The notes under the pieces are model-generated. The model had not been told where the DNA came from, did no database searches, and saw nothing but the letters and a program-made list of their open reading frames with translations. A stretch of DNA of 64,000 nucleotides. Origin: Acidimicrobiia bacterium (lineage in GTDB: Bacteria; Acidobacteriota; Terriglobia; Bryobacterales; Bryobacteraceae). This document shows positions 1 to 7,759 of this stretch, one piece after another (the stretch's first letter is position 1; each line of letters begins with the position of its first letter). The position numbers and the translations under genes are program-made. The DNA is taken from contig VFZE01000032.1 of the NCBI GenBank assembly GCA_016871315.1, forward strand, positions 1 to 64,000, read 5' to 3'.

Positions 1-1384
1 GGCTCGTCTCCGAAAAGTGTAATTAGCGTTCGGCGGGCAGCGGCAGCCGAGCGCAGCAGTGATAGATGAGGGCGATGAAGAGGTCGGCGCTGCGGAATCC
101 GAATGAACGATGACTGATCGATTTGATCTTGTTGTTCATGCCCTCAACAGCTCCGTTGGAGAGCCGCGTTTTGGTCCAGGCAAGGATCCCATCGAAGTGG
201 GATCGGAGCATGCGCGTGAATTTCTTAAATGGTTCCAGCCGCGATCGCATCGCCGAGTTGATCCATTTGAGCAGATGTTGTTTGGCACGCCACGGCTGCT
301 TGTAGCCCCAGAAAAGCTGGAAGGATTCCTTCAAGTACCAGGCGCGGACCAGTGGCGAGTTCCAGCGCACGAGCGTGGAAAGACGCTCTTTTTGATCGTT
401 GGTCAGATTCCACGGATTCTTCAGCAGCAGCCATCGCGTACCCTTGACCTCCACCTTTTCTTTGGAGACGAGTCGGCGCCAAAGCTCGCGCCGGGTCGCA
501 TCCACTGCTTCATTGAGGTGCTTGACGATGTGGAATCGGTCGAACAGGATCTGGGCGTTGACCGCGTGGTCGCGCACAAGCTTGGCGTAGGGCGCCCACA
601 TGTCCATGCACACCACCCGCAGCGTGCGGCAGCGCCGTTTTCCCAACTCGCGGGTGAAGAACGGCCGGACCGCCTCTTCCGTTCGGTCCCCTCCCACCCA
701 CAGCAACACGCGCCGCTCCAGATCGTAAACCACCGTGAGGTACACCTGCCCTTTGCGCCGGCTCACCTCATCGATGCCGATCGCGTGCACCGGCGCTCGG
801 GCGCGGTGCTGCAATCCATAGCGCACTGCCCGCTTCACGATCGTGGCCACGCTCTTCCAGTTCAGCCCGTACTCGCGCGCCGTCCCCTGCAAACTCAACT
901 CCCGCGCCAGCACGGCCACGGCGTTGGCCAGCGCCGTCGTTACGCGCGCCCAAGGCTCTGCCCACGGAAAATCCTCCACACGAACCCCGCATCGCGGACA
1001 TTCCACCCGACGAGGGCGGTAGCGCAGTTTCAACGGCAACTTGCGCATGGACAGATCCCGCCACTCCCGCTCTGTTCGGATGTCGTGAACCTCGCGGCAT
1101 CGCCCCCGACAGACCCCGCAACGCAACAGCCGCTTACCGAGCCGGTCGATATGCACCACCATGCACTCGCCGGTCTCCTCCACCTTGATCACGGTATGAG
1201 CTTTCAAACGCAGTTGTTTTCTGATAAAGGTTTCTATGAGCACCTCGGTTCGGGTCCTTTCGTATTCCTCGGCTAGGAAACACGAAATTAACCCGATACC
1301 GGGGTGCCGCTCAAATGCCCGCCTGCCCGCAACTCCAAGCGGTCAAAGCGCTTCAACCCCCGTCACACTTTTCGGAGAGGAACC
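1..1384 (-). mobile_element. Complete ISL3-family insertion sequence
   Basis: A 20-bp terminal inverted repeat brackets the transposase: positions 1-20 and the reverse complement of 1365-1384 match at 18 of 20 bases, with a perfect 14-bp core (7-20 against 1365-1378). The GG start, the size near 1.4 kb and the single long transposase gene on the minus strand fit ISL3, a family that makes 8-bp target duplications. The right flank begins at 1385 (agatttac); the left flank lies outside the window, so the duplication cannot be checked. The left end coincides with base 1, which suggests that the source contig was broken at this repeated element. Confidence 0.9.
23..1243 (-). CDS. ISL3 family transposase
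   Basis: Full-length DDE transposase of 406 aa that would catalyse cut-and-paste movement of the surrounding element. The N-terminus carries the ISL3 zinc ribbon, with Cys42/Cys45 and Cys82/Cys85, followed by a helix-turn-helix-like stretch around residues 115-140. The catalytic triad is visible as Asp158 (in IGIDE), Asp214 (in VCMDMW) and Glu367 (in GAVEGMNNKIK), the last being the most recognisable ISL3 motif. The frame has no interruption and ends only 22 bp from the left terminus, so the element is probably still competent. The long + strand frame over the same DNA is a shadow. Confidence 0.93.
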   Translation of the reverse strand: MLIETFIRKQLRLKAHTVIKVEETGECMVVHIDRLGKRLLRCGVCRGRCREVHDIRTEREWRDLSMRKLPLKLRYRPRRVECPRCGVRVEDFPWAEPWARVTTALANAVAVLARELSLQGTAREYGLNWKSVATIVKRAVRYGLQHRARAPVHAIGIDEVSRRKGQVYLTVVYDLERRVLLWVGGDRTEEAVRPFFTRELGKRRCRTLRVVCMDMWAPYAKLVRDHAVNAQILFDRFHIVKHLNEAVDATRRELWRRLVSKEKVEVKGTRWLLLKNPWNLTNDQKERLSTLVRWNSPLVRAWYLKESFQLFWGYKQPWRAKQHLLKWINSAMRSRLEPFKKFTRMLRSHFDGILAWTKTRLSNGAVEGMNNKIKSISHRSFGFRSADLFIALIYHCCARLPLPAER

Positions 1385-1443
1385 AGATTTACACCTTCGA
1401 GGCCCGGCGGCAGGAGCACCGAAGAAGCCGCCTGAGCCGCTGT

Positions 1444-1449
1444 TATACT
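1444..1449 (+). promoter_or_regulatory. Possible -10 box of tRNA-Leu
   Basis: TATACT lies 20 bp before the 5' end of the tRNA, a fitting place for a -10 hexamer. I see no convincing -35 box in the 60 bp between the insertion sequence and this point. The insertion sequence ends only 85 bp upstream of the tRNA, so it may have replaced the original upstream sequence. Confidence 0.35.
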
Positions 1450-1469
1450 GTGGATGTCGCCCGCTCCCC

Positions 1470-1556
1470 GGGGGAGTGGTGGAATGGCAGACACAGCAGA
1501 CTCAAAATCTGCCGGACGCACAGTCCGTGAGGGTTCAAGTCCCTCCTCCCCCACCA
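1470..1556 (+). tRNA. tRNA-Leu (anticodon CAA)
   Basis: Class II tRNA with encoded CCA. The 7-bp acceptor stem pairs 1470-1476 (GGGGGAG) with 1546-1552 (CTCCCCC); the discriminator A is at 1553 and CCA at 1554-1556. The anticodon arm is GCAGA-CTCAAAA-TCTGC, placing CAA in positions 34-36, so it reads UUG. A long variable arm (around CGGACGCACAGTCCG) and a T arm GAGGG-TTCAAGT-CCCTC complete the leucine fold. Confidence 0.97.
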
Positions 1557-1569
1557 GCCTTCGCTAAGG

Positions 1570-1590
1570 CTACGGCTGGCAAAGCCGTAG
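1570..1590. other. Hairpin after tRNA-Leu
   Basis: A perfect 8-bp stem (1570-1577 with 1583-1590, ctacggct/agccgtag) with a 5-base loop lies 13 bp past the tRNA 3' end. It could help define the tRNA transcript end, but no U-run follows, so I do not call it a terminator. The rest of the 280-bp gap to the next gene holds the repeat at 1611 and the palindrome at 1775. Confidence 0.4.
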
Positions 1591-1610
1591 AGTTGGAGAA
1601 GGCTGCCCGC

Positions 1611-1644
1611 CGAAGCCAGCAAGGGCGTAGGAGGGCCTGCTCCC
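1611..1644. repeat. Dispersed 34-bp intergenic repeat, copy A
   Basis: This 34-bp stretch matches 30936-30969 at 30 of 34 positions. Both copies are intergenic and contain the near-palindromic block agggcctgct. Two copies 29 kb apart suggest a dispersed REP-like family, although two copies alone cannot prove this. Confidence 0.6.
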
Positions 1645-1774
1645 TGATACAGCTGTGAAGACAAGGTGCGGCCTCGAATCAGGCGCGTTCGCTCACTGGG
1701 CAGAGAACGGTCATTGCCACGAGGGCTACCTTCAGCTGAGCCGAGCCTGCAATTCGGTTTTGCTCGAAAATCGG

Positions 1775-1803
1775 TAGTCCGCTAAATCTGTTTTAGCGGA
1801 CTA
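1775..1803 (-). terminator. 12-bp perfect inverted repeat, possible terminator
   Basis: Positions 1775-1786 (tagtccgctaaa) pair perfectly with 1792-1803 around a 5-base loop, 36 bp past the stop codon of the minus-strand receptor gene at 1839. On the minus strand a short T-rich tract (ccgatttt) follows the stem. Position and strength suggest an end-of-transcript hairpin; the weak U-tract keeps the call tentative. Confidence 0.5.
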
Positions 1804-1838
1804 CGCGAAAGTTGTTCTGAGCGTGTAGGCTATAGTAA

Positions 1839-4800
1839 TTAGAACATCACCTTGAGCGACAACTGCCAGTTGCGGGCGTCGCCGGCGGTACCGGTGATGC
1901 GGCCGAAGGCCGTGTTGGTGGGGGTCGTGTTCGGGTTGTTGAAATTGGTCATGTTCCAGGCGTTGTAGGCGTCGGCGCGGAATTGGGCGCGGAAGCGTTC
2001 CTTGATGGGGAAGTTCTTGACGATGGAGAAGTCCCATGAGTGCTGGTTGTCGCCGCGGATGCCGGAAAAGCGCAGCGGGAAGAGCCGGTAGTTGCTGGCC
2101 AGCTGCTGGTTGGCGTTGCGGTTGAAGCCGGCATCGGTGTTGAACCAGCGGTCGACGTCGCGCTGGCCGGCGGGGAGGTTGATGTTCTTGATGTCGCCGT
2201 TGAAGATGGCGTTGCCGAAGCCGAGCGGGGCTCCGGATTGCCAGGCGACGATGGCGCCGATCTGCCAATCGCCGAGGACGGCGTTGACCGGGCGCGGGAG
2301 CGTGGCGGCGAACTTGCGGCCGCGGCCGATGGGGATTTCCCAGATGCCGCTGGCGGCGAGACGGTGCGGACGGTCAATGGCGCTGATGGATTCATACGGC
2401 ACGGCGTCGGCGCTGTTCAGGAATTCGGTGGCCTCCATGAGTTTCGACCAGGTGTAGGCAAGCTGGAAGGTGAAGCCTTGGGCGAAGCGGCGCTCGGCGC
2501 GGAGCTGGAGCGAATGGTACCAGGAGTAGCCGGTGGGCTCTTCAACCTGGATGTTGCCGAAGTGGGGATAGGGGCGCAGCAGGTTGGCGCGGCTGATATT
2601 GGCTCCATAGATGGGATTGAGGCCGCGGAACGGGCTGGGGAACTGCTGGCTCAAAAAGTCGATGCGTGGCTGGTCGCGGACGGGGGAGCGGGAGAGGTAT
2701 TCGGCGGGCGTGGCGTTGAGCTCGCGGGTGATGTCGAGGCGGGTGCCGCGGCTGGCGACGTAGGAGGCATCGATCATGAAAAGCGCGGGGAGGAGCTGTT
2801 GGAAGCCGAGCGACCAGCGCTGCGAGTAGCCTTGGAGCATGTTGCGGTAATAAGTGTTGAGGCCCTGGCCGAGGTTGGTGGAGAGGCCGCCGGCGGAGCC
2901 TTGCGGTTGAATGAGGCCGTTGGGGAAGGGATTGGCAGTGGTGGCAACGTAGGTGAGGCCGTTGTCAAGCGATGCCTGGATGGGCGTGCCCTGAGTGAAG
3001 CCGGTTTGGAGCGGCAGGATGGTGTTGACGCCGAGCGAGTTGAAGAAGATGCCGTAGCCACCGCGGAAGACGGTCTTGGGGGAGAGTTGCCAGGCGAGGC
3101 CGATGCGGGGCAGCAGGTTGTTGCGCTCGCCACGGTAGGGGCTGCGGCCGTTGGCGCCGCCGACCCAGGTGAGTCCGCCAAGGGCGCGGAAGTTGGCGGC
3201 GGACAGTTCCGGGATAGGGTTGCGCGCGTAGTTGGCGCGGGCGGCGGCATCGATGGGGTTGGGGGTGGAACCGTCGAATTCCGAGAGCAGGCGGTCATAA
3301 CGCTCGATGATGGGAGTTTCCAGTTCATAGCGCAGGCCGAGGTTCAAGGTGAGGCTCTTGGTCACCTTCCAGTCGTCCTGGAAGTAGAGACCGAAGAACT
3401 GATTCTGGAGGGCCGAGTTGGCGGTGATTTCCATGGAGCCGGCGGGAATGCCGAGCAGCATGGCGGCGAGGTCCTGGCCGATGGGGGCGGTGGGTGAGTT
3501 GTCGAGCGGGCCGCGGGTGAAGGTGTTGGTAAAGGAGAGATCGGGCGAGACGCCGATGGGGCGGCGGTTATTGAAGCTGCGGTAGACGCGGTACTCGGGG
3601 CCGAAGCGGAAGGAATGGTTGCCCTTCAGCATGGTGACGTTGGCGGTGCCGGAGTGGGTGAGGCTGGAATTGACGCCGTCGCCGGGATCTTCCCACCAGG
3701 AGAGCTGCGAGTAGGCGCCGGGGGTGACGCGAGGCAGGGGGGCTTGGCCCAAGTCGGTGAGACGGACGAGTTGCGGGGAGAATCCGAGAGCCGCCAAATC
3801 CATGCCGCGCGAGGTGCGGTACTGCCACCACTTGGTGGACGTGAAGCCGTAGCGGAGGTTGAGCACGGTGGTGGGGTTGATGACGAGCACGTCGTCGAGA
3901 GCCACGCCACGATTCGGGCGGTTCTGGTGAATGCCGTTGATTTCGTTGAGGAAGTCGTGGTTCTTGTCCTCTTTCCAGAAGTCGTAGTGGAGGCGGAGGA
4001 AGGCGCGGTGGTTTTCGCTGAAGGCGTGATCAAAGCGGAGGAGGTTGGAGTAGGTTTTCTGGATGGCCTTAGGCGCGCTGAAGAAGTTGTTGCGGTCATC
4101 GACGGTGGCAGTGCTGGGGGAGTTGGGCAGCGGGTAGAGATTGACGATGTTGAGGCCGAGGGTATCGAGGCGGCTGCGCGGGATGAGGTTGCCGGCGAAG
4201 GGCTGGCGCTCAAAGCGGCCGCCGGCGATGGCGCGCGTGGTCATCGGGTCGTAAACCTGGTAGTTGGCGTTGCGGAGGGGGAGGAGCGCGGAGAAGTCGC
4301 CGATGCGCTGGGCGGCGGTGGGCACGGTGCGGCTGAACTGAGAGGGAACGCCGAACTTGTTGCCTTCGAATGCGAAGAAGAAGAAGGTGCGGTTACGGCC
4401 GCGGTAGAGCTTGGGAATGTCGATGGGGCCGCCGATGGAGAGGCCGTAGCGGTTGTCCTGATAGGTGGGCTGCGGAGTGCGGTTCTTGTTGTTGAAAAAG
4501 TTGGGGGCGTCGAGCACCTTGTGGCGGAGGAACCAATGGGCTTCGCCGTGGAGTTCATTGGTGCCGCTGGCGGTGGAGACGTTGAGCACGGAGCCCATGG
4601 TGTGGCCGACGCTGGCGTCGTAGGCGGCGGTCTGCATCTTGAATTCGCGGACGGCGGAGGTGGGCGGGCTGTAGGCGACGCGGGCGTAGCCGCGGCCGCG
4701 GTCGGCGGCGGTGTTGGAGATGCCGTCGATCTGGAATTCGTTGTTGTAGCGGCCGGCGCCGTCGGCGCTGATGTCGGAAGTGGCTTCCGGGGCCATGGAT

Positions 4801-5303
4801 TTGCGGAGGCGGAGATTGGTGGCGTTGACGACGCCGGGGGTGAGGAGGGCGAGCTCGAGCGGATTGCCGCCGCGCTGGGGCAGCTCGACGATGCGGCGCT
4901 GGTCCATGATCTGGCCGAGAGAGGAGTTGATTGTTTCGAGCGGCGGCAGCTCATCCTTCACCTCGACGGTTTCCGAGACCGCGCCGACTTCGAGATTGAT
5001 GACGACTTCGACGGTTTCGCTGACGCGGACTTCGACCTTGTCGCGGAGGAAGGTTTTGAAGCCCTGCTGTTCGGCGGTGAGTTTGTAGAAGCCGGGGATG
5101 AGGTAGGGGAGGTTGTAGATGCCGGCCTCGTTGGCGACGGCGGCGGCGGTGACGCCGGTTTCATTGCTGATGGCGCGGACGCGTGCACCGGGGACGACGG
5201 CGCCGGAGTTGTCCATGACGGTACCGCGGATGAAGCCGCGGGGGTCCTGGGCGTGGAGGATGGCGAGTATGGCAAAGGAGAGGAGAAGCAGGCGAAGTTT
5301 CAT
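1839..5303 (-). CDS. Oar-type TonB-dependent receptor with carboxypeptidase-regulatory domain
   Basis: Large outer-membrane receptor of 1154 aa. A Sec signal peptide ends at about residue 19 (LRLLLLSFAILAILHAQ). Residues about 22-105 form a carboxypeptidase-regulatory-like beta domain (GTVMDNSGAVVPGARV; NLPYLIPGFYKL), about 115-235 a plug, and the remainder a 22-strand-type barrel with the YNAWNMTNFNNPN and QLSLKVMF endings seen in this family. Proteins of this kind are abundant in Acidobacteriota and are thought to take up large glycans or peptides, but the substrate cannot be read from the sequence. It stands alone on its strand, with a possible terminator at 1775. The + strand frames over 2040-5318 are shadows of its C-rich coding sequence. 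Confidence 0.93.
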   Translation of the reverse strand: MKLRLLLLSFAILAILHAQDPRGFIRGTVMDNSGAVVPGARVRAISNETGVTAAAVANEAGIYNLPYLIPGFYKLTAEQQGFKTFLRDKVEVRVSETVEVVINLEVGAVSETVEVKDELPPLETINSSLGQIMDQRRIVELPQRGGNPLELALLTPGVVNATNLRLRKSMAPEATSDISADGAGRYNNEFQIDGISNTAADRGRGYARVAYSPPTSAVREFKMQTAAYDASVGHTMGSVLNVSTASGTNELHGEAHWFLRHKVLDAPNFFNNKNRTPQPTYQDNRYGLSIGGPIDIPKLYRGRNRTFFFFAFEGNKFGVPSQFSRTVPTAAQRIGDFSALLPLRNANYQVYDPMTTRAIAGGRFERQPFAGNLIPRSRLDTLGLNIVNLYPLPNSPSTATVDDRNNFFSAPKAIQKTYSNLLRFDHAFSENHRAFLRLHYDFWKEDKNHDFLNEINGIHQNRPNRGVALDDVLVINPTTVLNLRYGFTSTKWWQYRTSRGMDLAALGFSPQLVRLTDLGQAPLPRVTPGAYSQLSWWEDPGDGVNSSLTHSGTANVTMLKGNHSFRFGPEYRVYRSFNNRRPIGVSPDLSFTNTFTRGPLDNSPTAPIGQDLAAMLLGIPAGSMEITANSALQNQFFGLYFQDDWKVTKSLTLNLGLRYELETPIIERYDRLLSEFDGSTPNPIDAAARANYARNPIPELSAANFRALGGLTWVGGANGRSPYRGERNNLLPRIGLAWQLSPKTVFRGGYGIFFNSLGVNTILPLQTGFTQGTPIQASLDNGLTYVATTANPFPNGLIQPQGSAGGLSTNLGQGLNTYYRNMLQGYSQRWSLGFQQLLPALFMIDASYVASRGTRLDITRELNATPAEYLSRSPVRDQPRIDFLSQQFPSPFRGLNPIYGANISRANLLRPYPHFGNIQVEEPTGYSWYHSLQLRAERRFAQGFTFQLAYTWSKLMEATEFLNSADAVPYESISAIDRPHRLAASGIWEIPIGRGRKFAATLPRPVNAVLGDWQIGAIVAWQSGAPLGFGNAIFNGDIKNINLPAGQRDVDRWFNTDAGFNRNANQQLASNYRLFPLRFSGIRGDNQHSWDFSIVKNFPIKERFRAQFRADAYNAWNMTNFNNPNTTPTNTAFGRITGTAGDARNWQLSLKVMF

Positions 5304-5419
5304 AAAGTGGCTCCCTGAACCTTGACTGTGCGGGCCGGGACATGGTGATCGAGACCCTTTGGGGAAAGCATATCACTGCTGGGTGGCGAGCGGGGTCTAT
5401 ACTACTAGCAGGTGCTTTG

Positions 5420-6049
5420 ATGGCTTCGATTGCCTCCCCAGCGGAACAACGAATCGTGCTGGAAAACGTGAGTTGGGAGACGTACCAGCGTCTGCTTTCC
5501 GAACACGTGGATTCGACGGGGACGCGCTTCGCTTACGACGGCGGGAGTTTGGAAATCATGGTTGTTCACGCGGAACATGAGGAGATCAATCGCACTCTGG
5601 CAGCGGTTGCCGAGGCTGCGGCGATGGCGATGGAGAGGGACTTTTGCCGGCTTGGATCGACGACCTTCCGGCGTCAGGACCTGTCGAAGGGGTTCGAGCC
5701 AGACTCCAGCTTCTATTTCGAGAACGCCGATAAAGTCCGCGGGAAAGCCGAGATTGACCTCGTGGTTGACCCTCCGCCGGATCTGATCATCGAGGTGGAT
5801 CTCACCAGCAGCTCGCTGAACCGGTTTGCCATTTTCGCCGCGATCGGAGTGCGTGAGGTCTGGCGCTATGCCGAGGGGCAGTTGACGATATCGGCGCTTG
5901 ATGCGGGTCAGTATCGGACTTGCGCAAGGAGCGTGGTGCTGCCTCCTTTGACGCCTGTCGTGCTGGCCCGGTTTGTCGAGCAGAGCCGTCACTTGAAACC
6001 TCACTTGTGGTTTGCGCGGATACAGGAATGGGTGCGGCGGCAACGGTAG
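5420..6049 (+). CDS. Uma2 family endonuclease-like protein (DUF820)
   Basis: A 209-aa protein of the Uma2/DUF820 family, PD-(D/E)XK-fold putative nucleases of unknown role that are common in Cyanobacteria and Acidobacteriota. Visible family features are the N-terminal SWETYQRLL segment, RFAYDGGSLEIM, the acidic core with PDSSFYFEN, the Asp in AEIDLVVDPPPDLIIEVD and the terminal IGVREVWRY. I chose ATG 5420 over 5342 because the extra N-terminus does not resemble the family and a TATACT box lies at 5398-5403, inside that longer frame. It is divergent from the receptor gene. Confidence 0.8.
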   Translation: MASIASPAEQRIVLENVSWETYQRLLSEHVDSTGTRFAYDGGSLEIMVVHAEHEEINRTLAAVAEAAAMAMERDFCRLGSTTFRRQDLSKGFEPDSSFYFENADKVRGKAEIDLVVDPPPDLIIEVDLTSSSLNRFAIFAAIGVREVWRYAEGQLTISALDAGQYRTCARSVVLPPLTPVVLARFVEQSRHLKPHLWFARIQEWVRRQR

Positions 6050-6210
6050 GTCGAAAGTAGGCGGCGGGGAAGCTTAAGCGTCAGCCACCTGATCCGCATG
6101 AGTTGCGCGTCGGTGGCGGCAGTATCGGGGCGGATTTGGGACATGCGGCGGAGGGCTTCGTCGAGTTCGGCGAGGGCTTCGAGGGTGCGGCCGGCGTGTG
6201 GAGTTTTCAT
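6001..6210 (-). CDS. Doubtful small ORF
   Basis: A 69-aa minus-strand frame in the gap between the Uma2 gene and the glycosyltransferase gene. Its first 40 residues (KTPHAGRTLEALAELDEALRRM) look like a soluble helical protein, but its C-terminal part overlaps the end of the Uma2 gene and there is no ribosome binding site. It may be a remnant or chance. Confidence 0.2.
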   Translation of the reverse strand: MKTPHAGRTLEALAELDEALRRMSQIRPDTAATDAQLMRIRWLTLKLPRRLLSTYRCRRTHSCIRANHK

Positions 6211-6253
6211 TAGGTGCATTTGCTGAAGCGATCTTCTGGTAATTGACTCTGGA

Positions 6254-7750
6254 ATGCTGATGGGGGCCATACGAGGACACTGGCTGGTGTTGGCGGCGGC
6301 ATTGTTGCCGGCGGCGGTGCTGGCATGGCATTGGCGGACAATGCCGTATCTGGGGCTGTATCACGACGACGCGATGTATTTCGCGACGGCGAAGGCGGTG
6401 GCGGAGGGGGGCGGGTATATGATGCCGAGTCTGCCGGTGGAGGCGGCGCAGACCAAGTATCCGCCGGTGTGGCCGATGCTGCTTTCCGTGGTGTGGCGCG
6501 TGGCGCCTGAGTTTCCGGCGAACCTGGTTTGGGCGATGGGTTTGATATGGGCGCTGTATGCGGCGGCGATGGTGGCGCTGTGGAGATTGCTGGAGGGGGA
6601 GACGAGGTTGTGGGTGACGGTGCTTTCGGCTACGCTGCCGGCGATGGTGTGGGCGGGTGTTGTGCTGATGTCGGAGATTCCCTTTTTGCTGGCGGTGTTT
6701 GTTGCGCTGGGACTGGCGGAGAGGGCGTCGGACAACGATAGCGTCAAGGGTATTGCGCTGGCCGGATTGGCGGGGGGGTTAGCATATCTGACGCGGACGG
6801 CAGCGTTGCCGCTGTTTATTGGGGTGGCGCTGGCGCTGACTTTGCGGAGGCAGTGGAGACTGGGCGCGGTGTTTTGCGCAGCGATGCTCCCGTTCATGGC
6901 GGGCTGGCATGTGTGGACAGCGATGCAGAATCAGCCAGGCGATGCGGTGCTGGTGTGGTACACGTCGTATGCAGGCTACCATCGCGCCGATGTGGCGGTT
7001 TCGCGGTATCCGGCGATGATGGCGGTGAATTTCGGGATGTTTCTCACGGAGGCGTCGCGGTACGTGGTGCTGCCGGGAGATTTCTGGCCGCTGCGGATGC
7101 TGGTGAGCGGTGTGGCGATTGGGGGCGTGGTGCGGCTGGTTGGTCAAGGAAAGCTGGTGATGTACGGGGCGTTTGGATTGGTGTATTCGTTGCTGCTACT
7201 GATGCATAACTATGCGCCGAATCCGCGATTTCTGCTGCCTGTGGCTCCGCTGATGGTTGCGGGTTTCTTGTCTTTCGCAGGCGCGGTGCGATTGCGTACG
7301 GCCTGGGCCGGCGTGCTGATGTTGTGCGTGAACGTGTGGGGCGTGGCGGCAAGGGTTCATCCGAGCCTGGGAGCGGACGCGGAACGGCTGCAGGCGGCGC
7401 GGCCGGCGATGGAGTGGATCAAGACGAATACAGAGGCGGATGCGCGGGTGCTTTCCTATATCGATCCGGTGGTGTGGCTGCATACGGGGCGTCGTGGAGC
7501 GAGCATGCGGCCTTACAACCACATGGTGAGCTATGCAAGGGACGAAAAGGCTGTGCGGAGGTTCTTTGCGGAGGCGCCGGAGATCGCGAGGCGGTTGGGG
7601 ATTGAGTACGCGTTGCGGACTCCGCAGGACTACATGCTGGATGCGCCGGAGGTGACCGGGCCGCCGTGGACGGGCGTGCTGCGAGGAGAGGATTTCGAGA
7701 TGCGGTATGAGGAGGCAGGCGGCGGTGTCTACCAGTTGAAGCGGCGGTAA
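6254..7750 (+). CDS. GT-C fold membrane glycosyltransferase (ArnT/PMT-like)
   Basis: A 498-aa polytopic protein, about 10-11 membrane segments, of the GT-C superfamily that transfers sugars from polyprenyl-phosphate donors on the outer face of the inner membrane. The first periplasmic loop after the first membrane segment carries the acidic catalytic motif (YHDDAMYFATA, about residues 36-46), the position of the conserved Asp in PMT/ArnT enzymes. The C-terminal soluble part (DARVLSYIDPVVWLHTGRR) fits the usual periplasmic domain. The acceptor is unknown. The gene lies 9 bp ahead of the receptor-like gene and probably shares its transcript. Confidence 0.8.
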   Translation: MLMGAIRGHWLVLAAALLPAAVLAWHWRTMPYLGLYHDDAMYFATAKAVAEGGGYMMPSLPVEAAQTKYPPVWPMLLSVVWRVAPEFPANLVWAMGLIWALYAAAMVALWRLLEGETRLWVTVLSATLPAMVWAGVVLMSEIPFLLAVFVALGLAERASDNDSVKGIALAGLAGGLAYLTRTAALPLFIGVALALTLRRQWRLGAVFCAAMLPFMAGWHVWTAMQNQPGDAVLVWYTSYAGYHRADVAVSRYPAMMAVNFGMFLTEASRYVVLPGDFWPLRMLVSGVAIGGVVRLVGQGKLVMYGAFGLVYSLLLLMHNYAPNPRFLLPVAPLMVAGFLSFAGAVRLRTAWAGVLMLCVNVWGVAARVHPSLGADAERLQAARPAMEWIKTNTEADARVLSYIDPVVWLHTGRRGASMRPYNHMVSYARDEKAVRRFFAEAPEIARRLGIEYALRTPQDYMLDAPEVTGPPWTGVLRGEDFEMRYEEAGGGVYQLKRR

Positions 7751-7759
7751 ACTGAAAGC

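Noticed and set aside
1570-1590. Terminator of the tRNA gene
   Set aside because: A perfect stem, but no U-run follows; kept only as a hairpin.
2040-5318. Two long + strand frames (about 485 and 567 codons) over the receptor gene
   Set aside because: They are Gly/Val/Glu/Ala-rich antisense shadows of a GC-rich gene; the minus strand encodes a complete receptor with signal peptide and barrel motifs.
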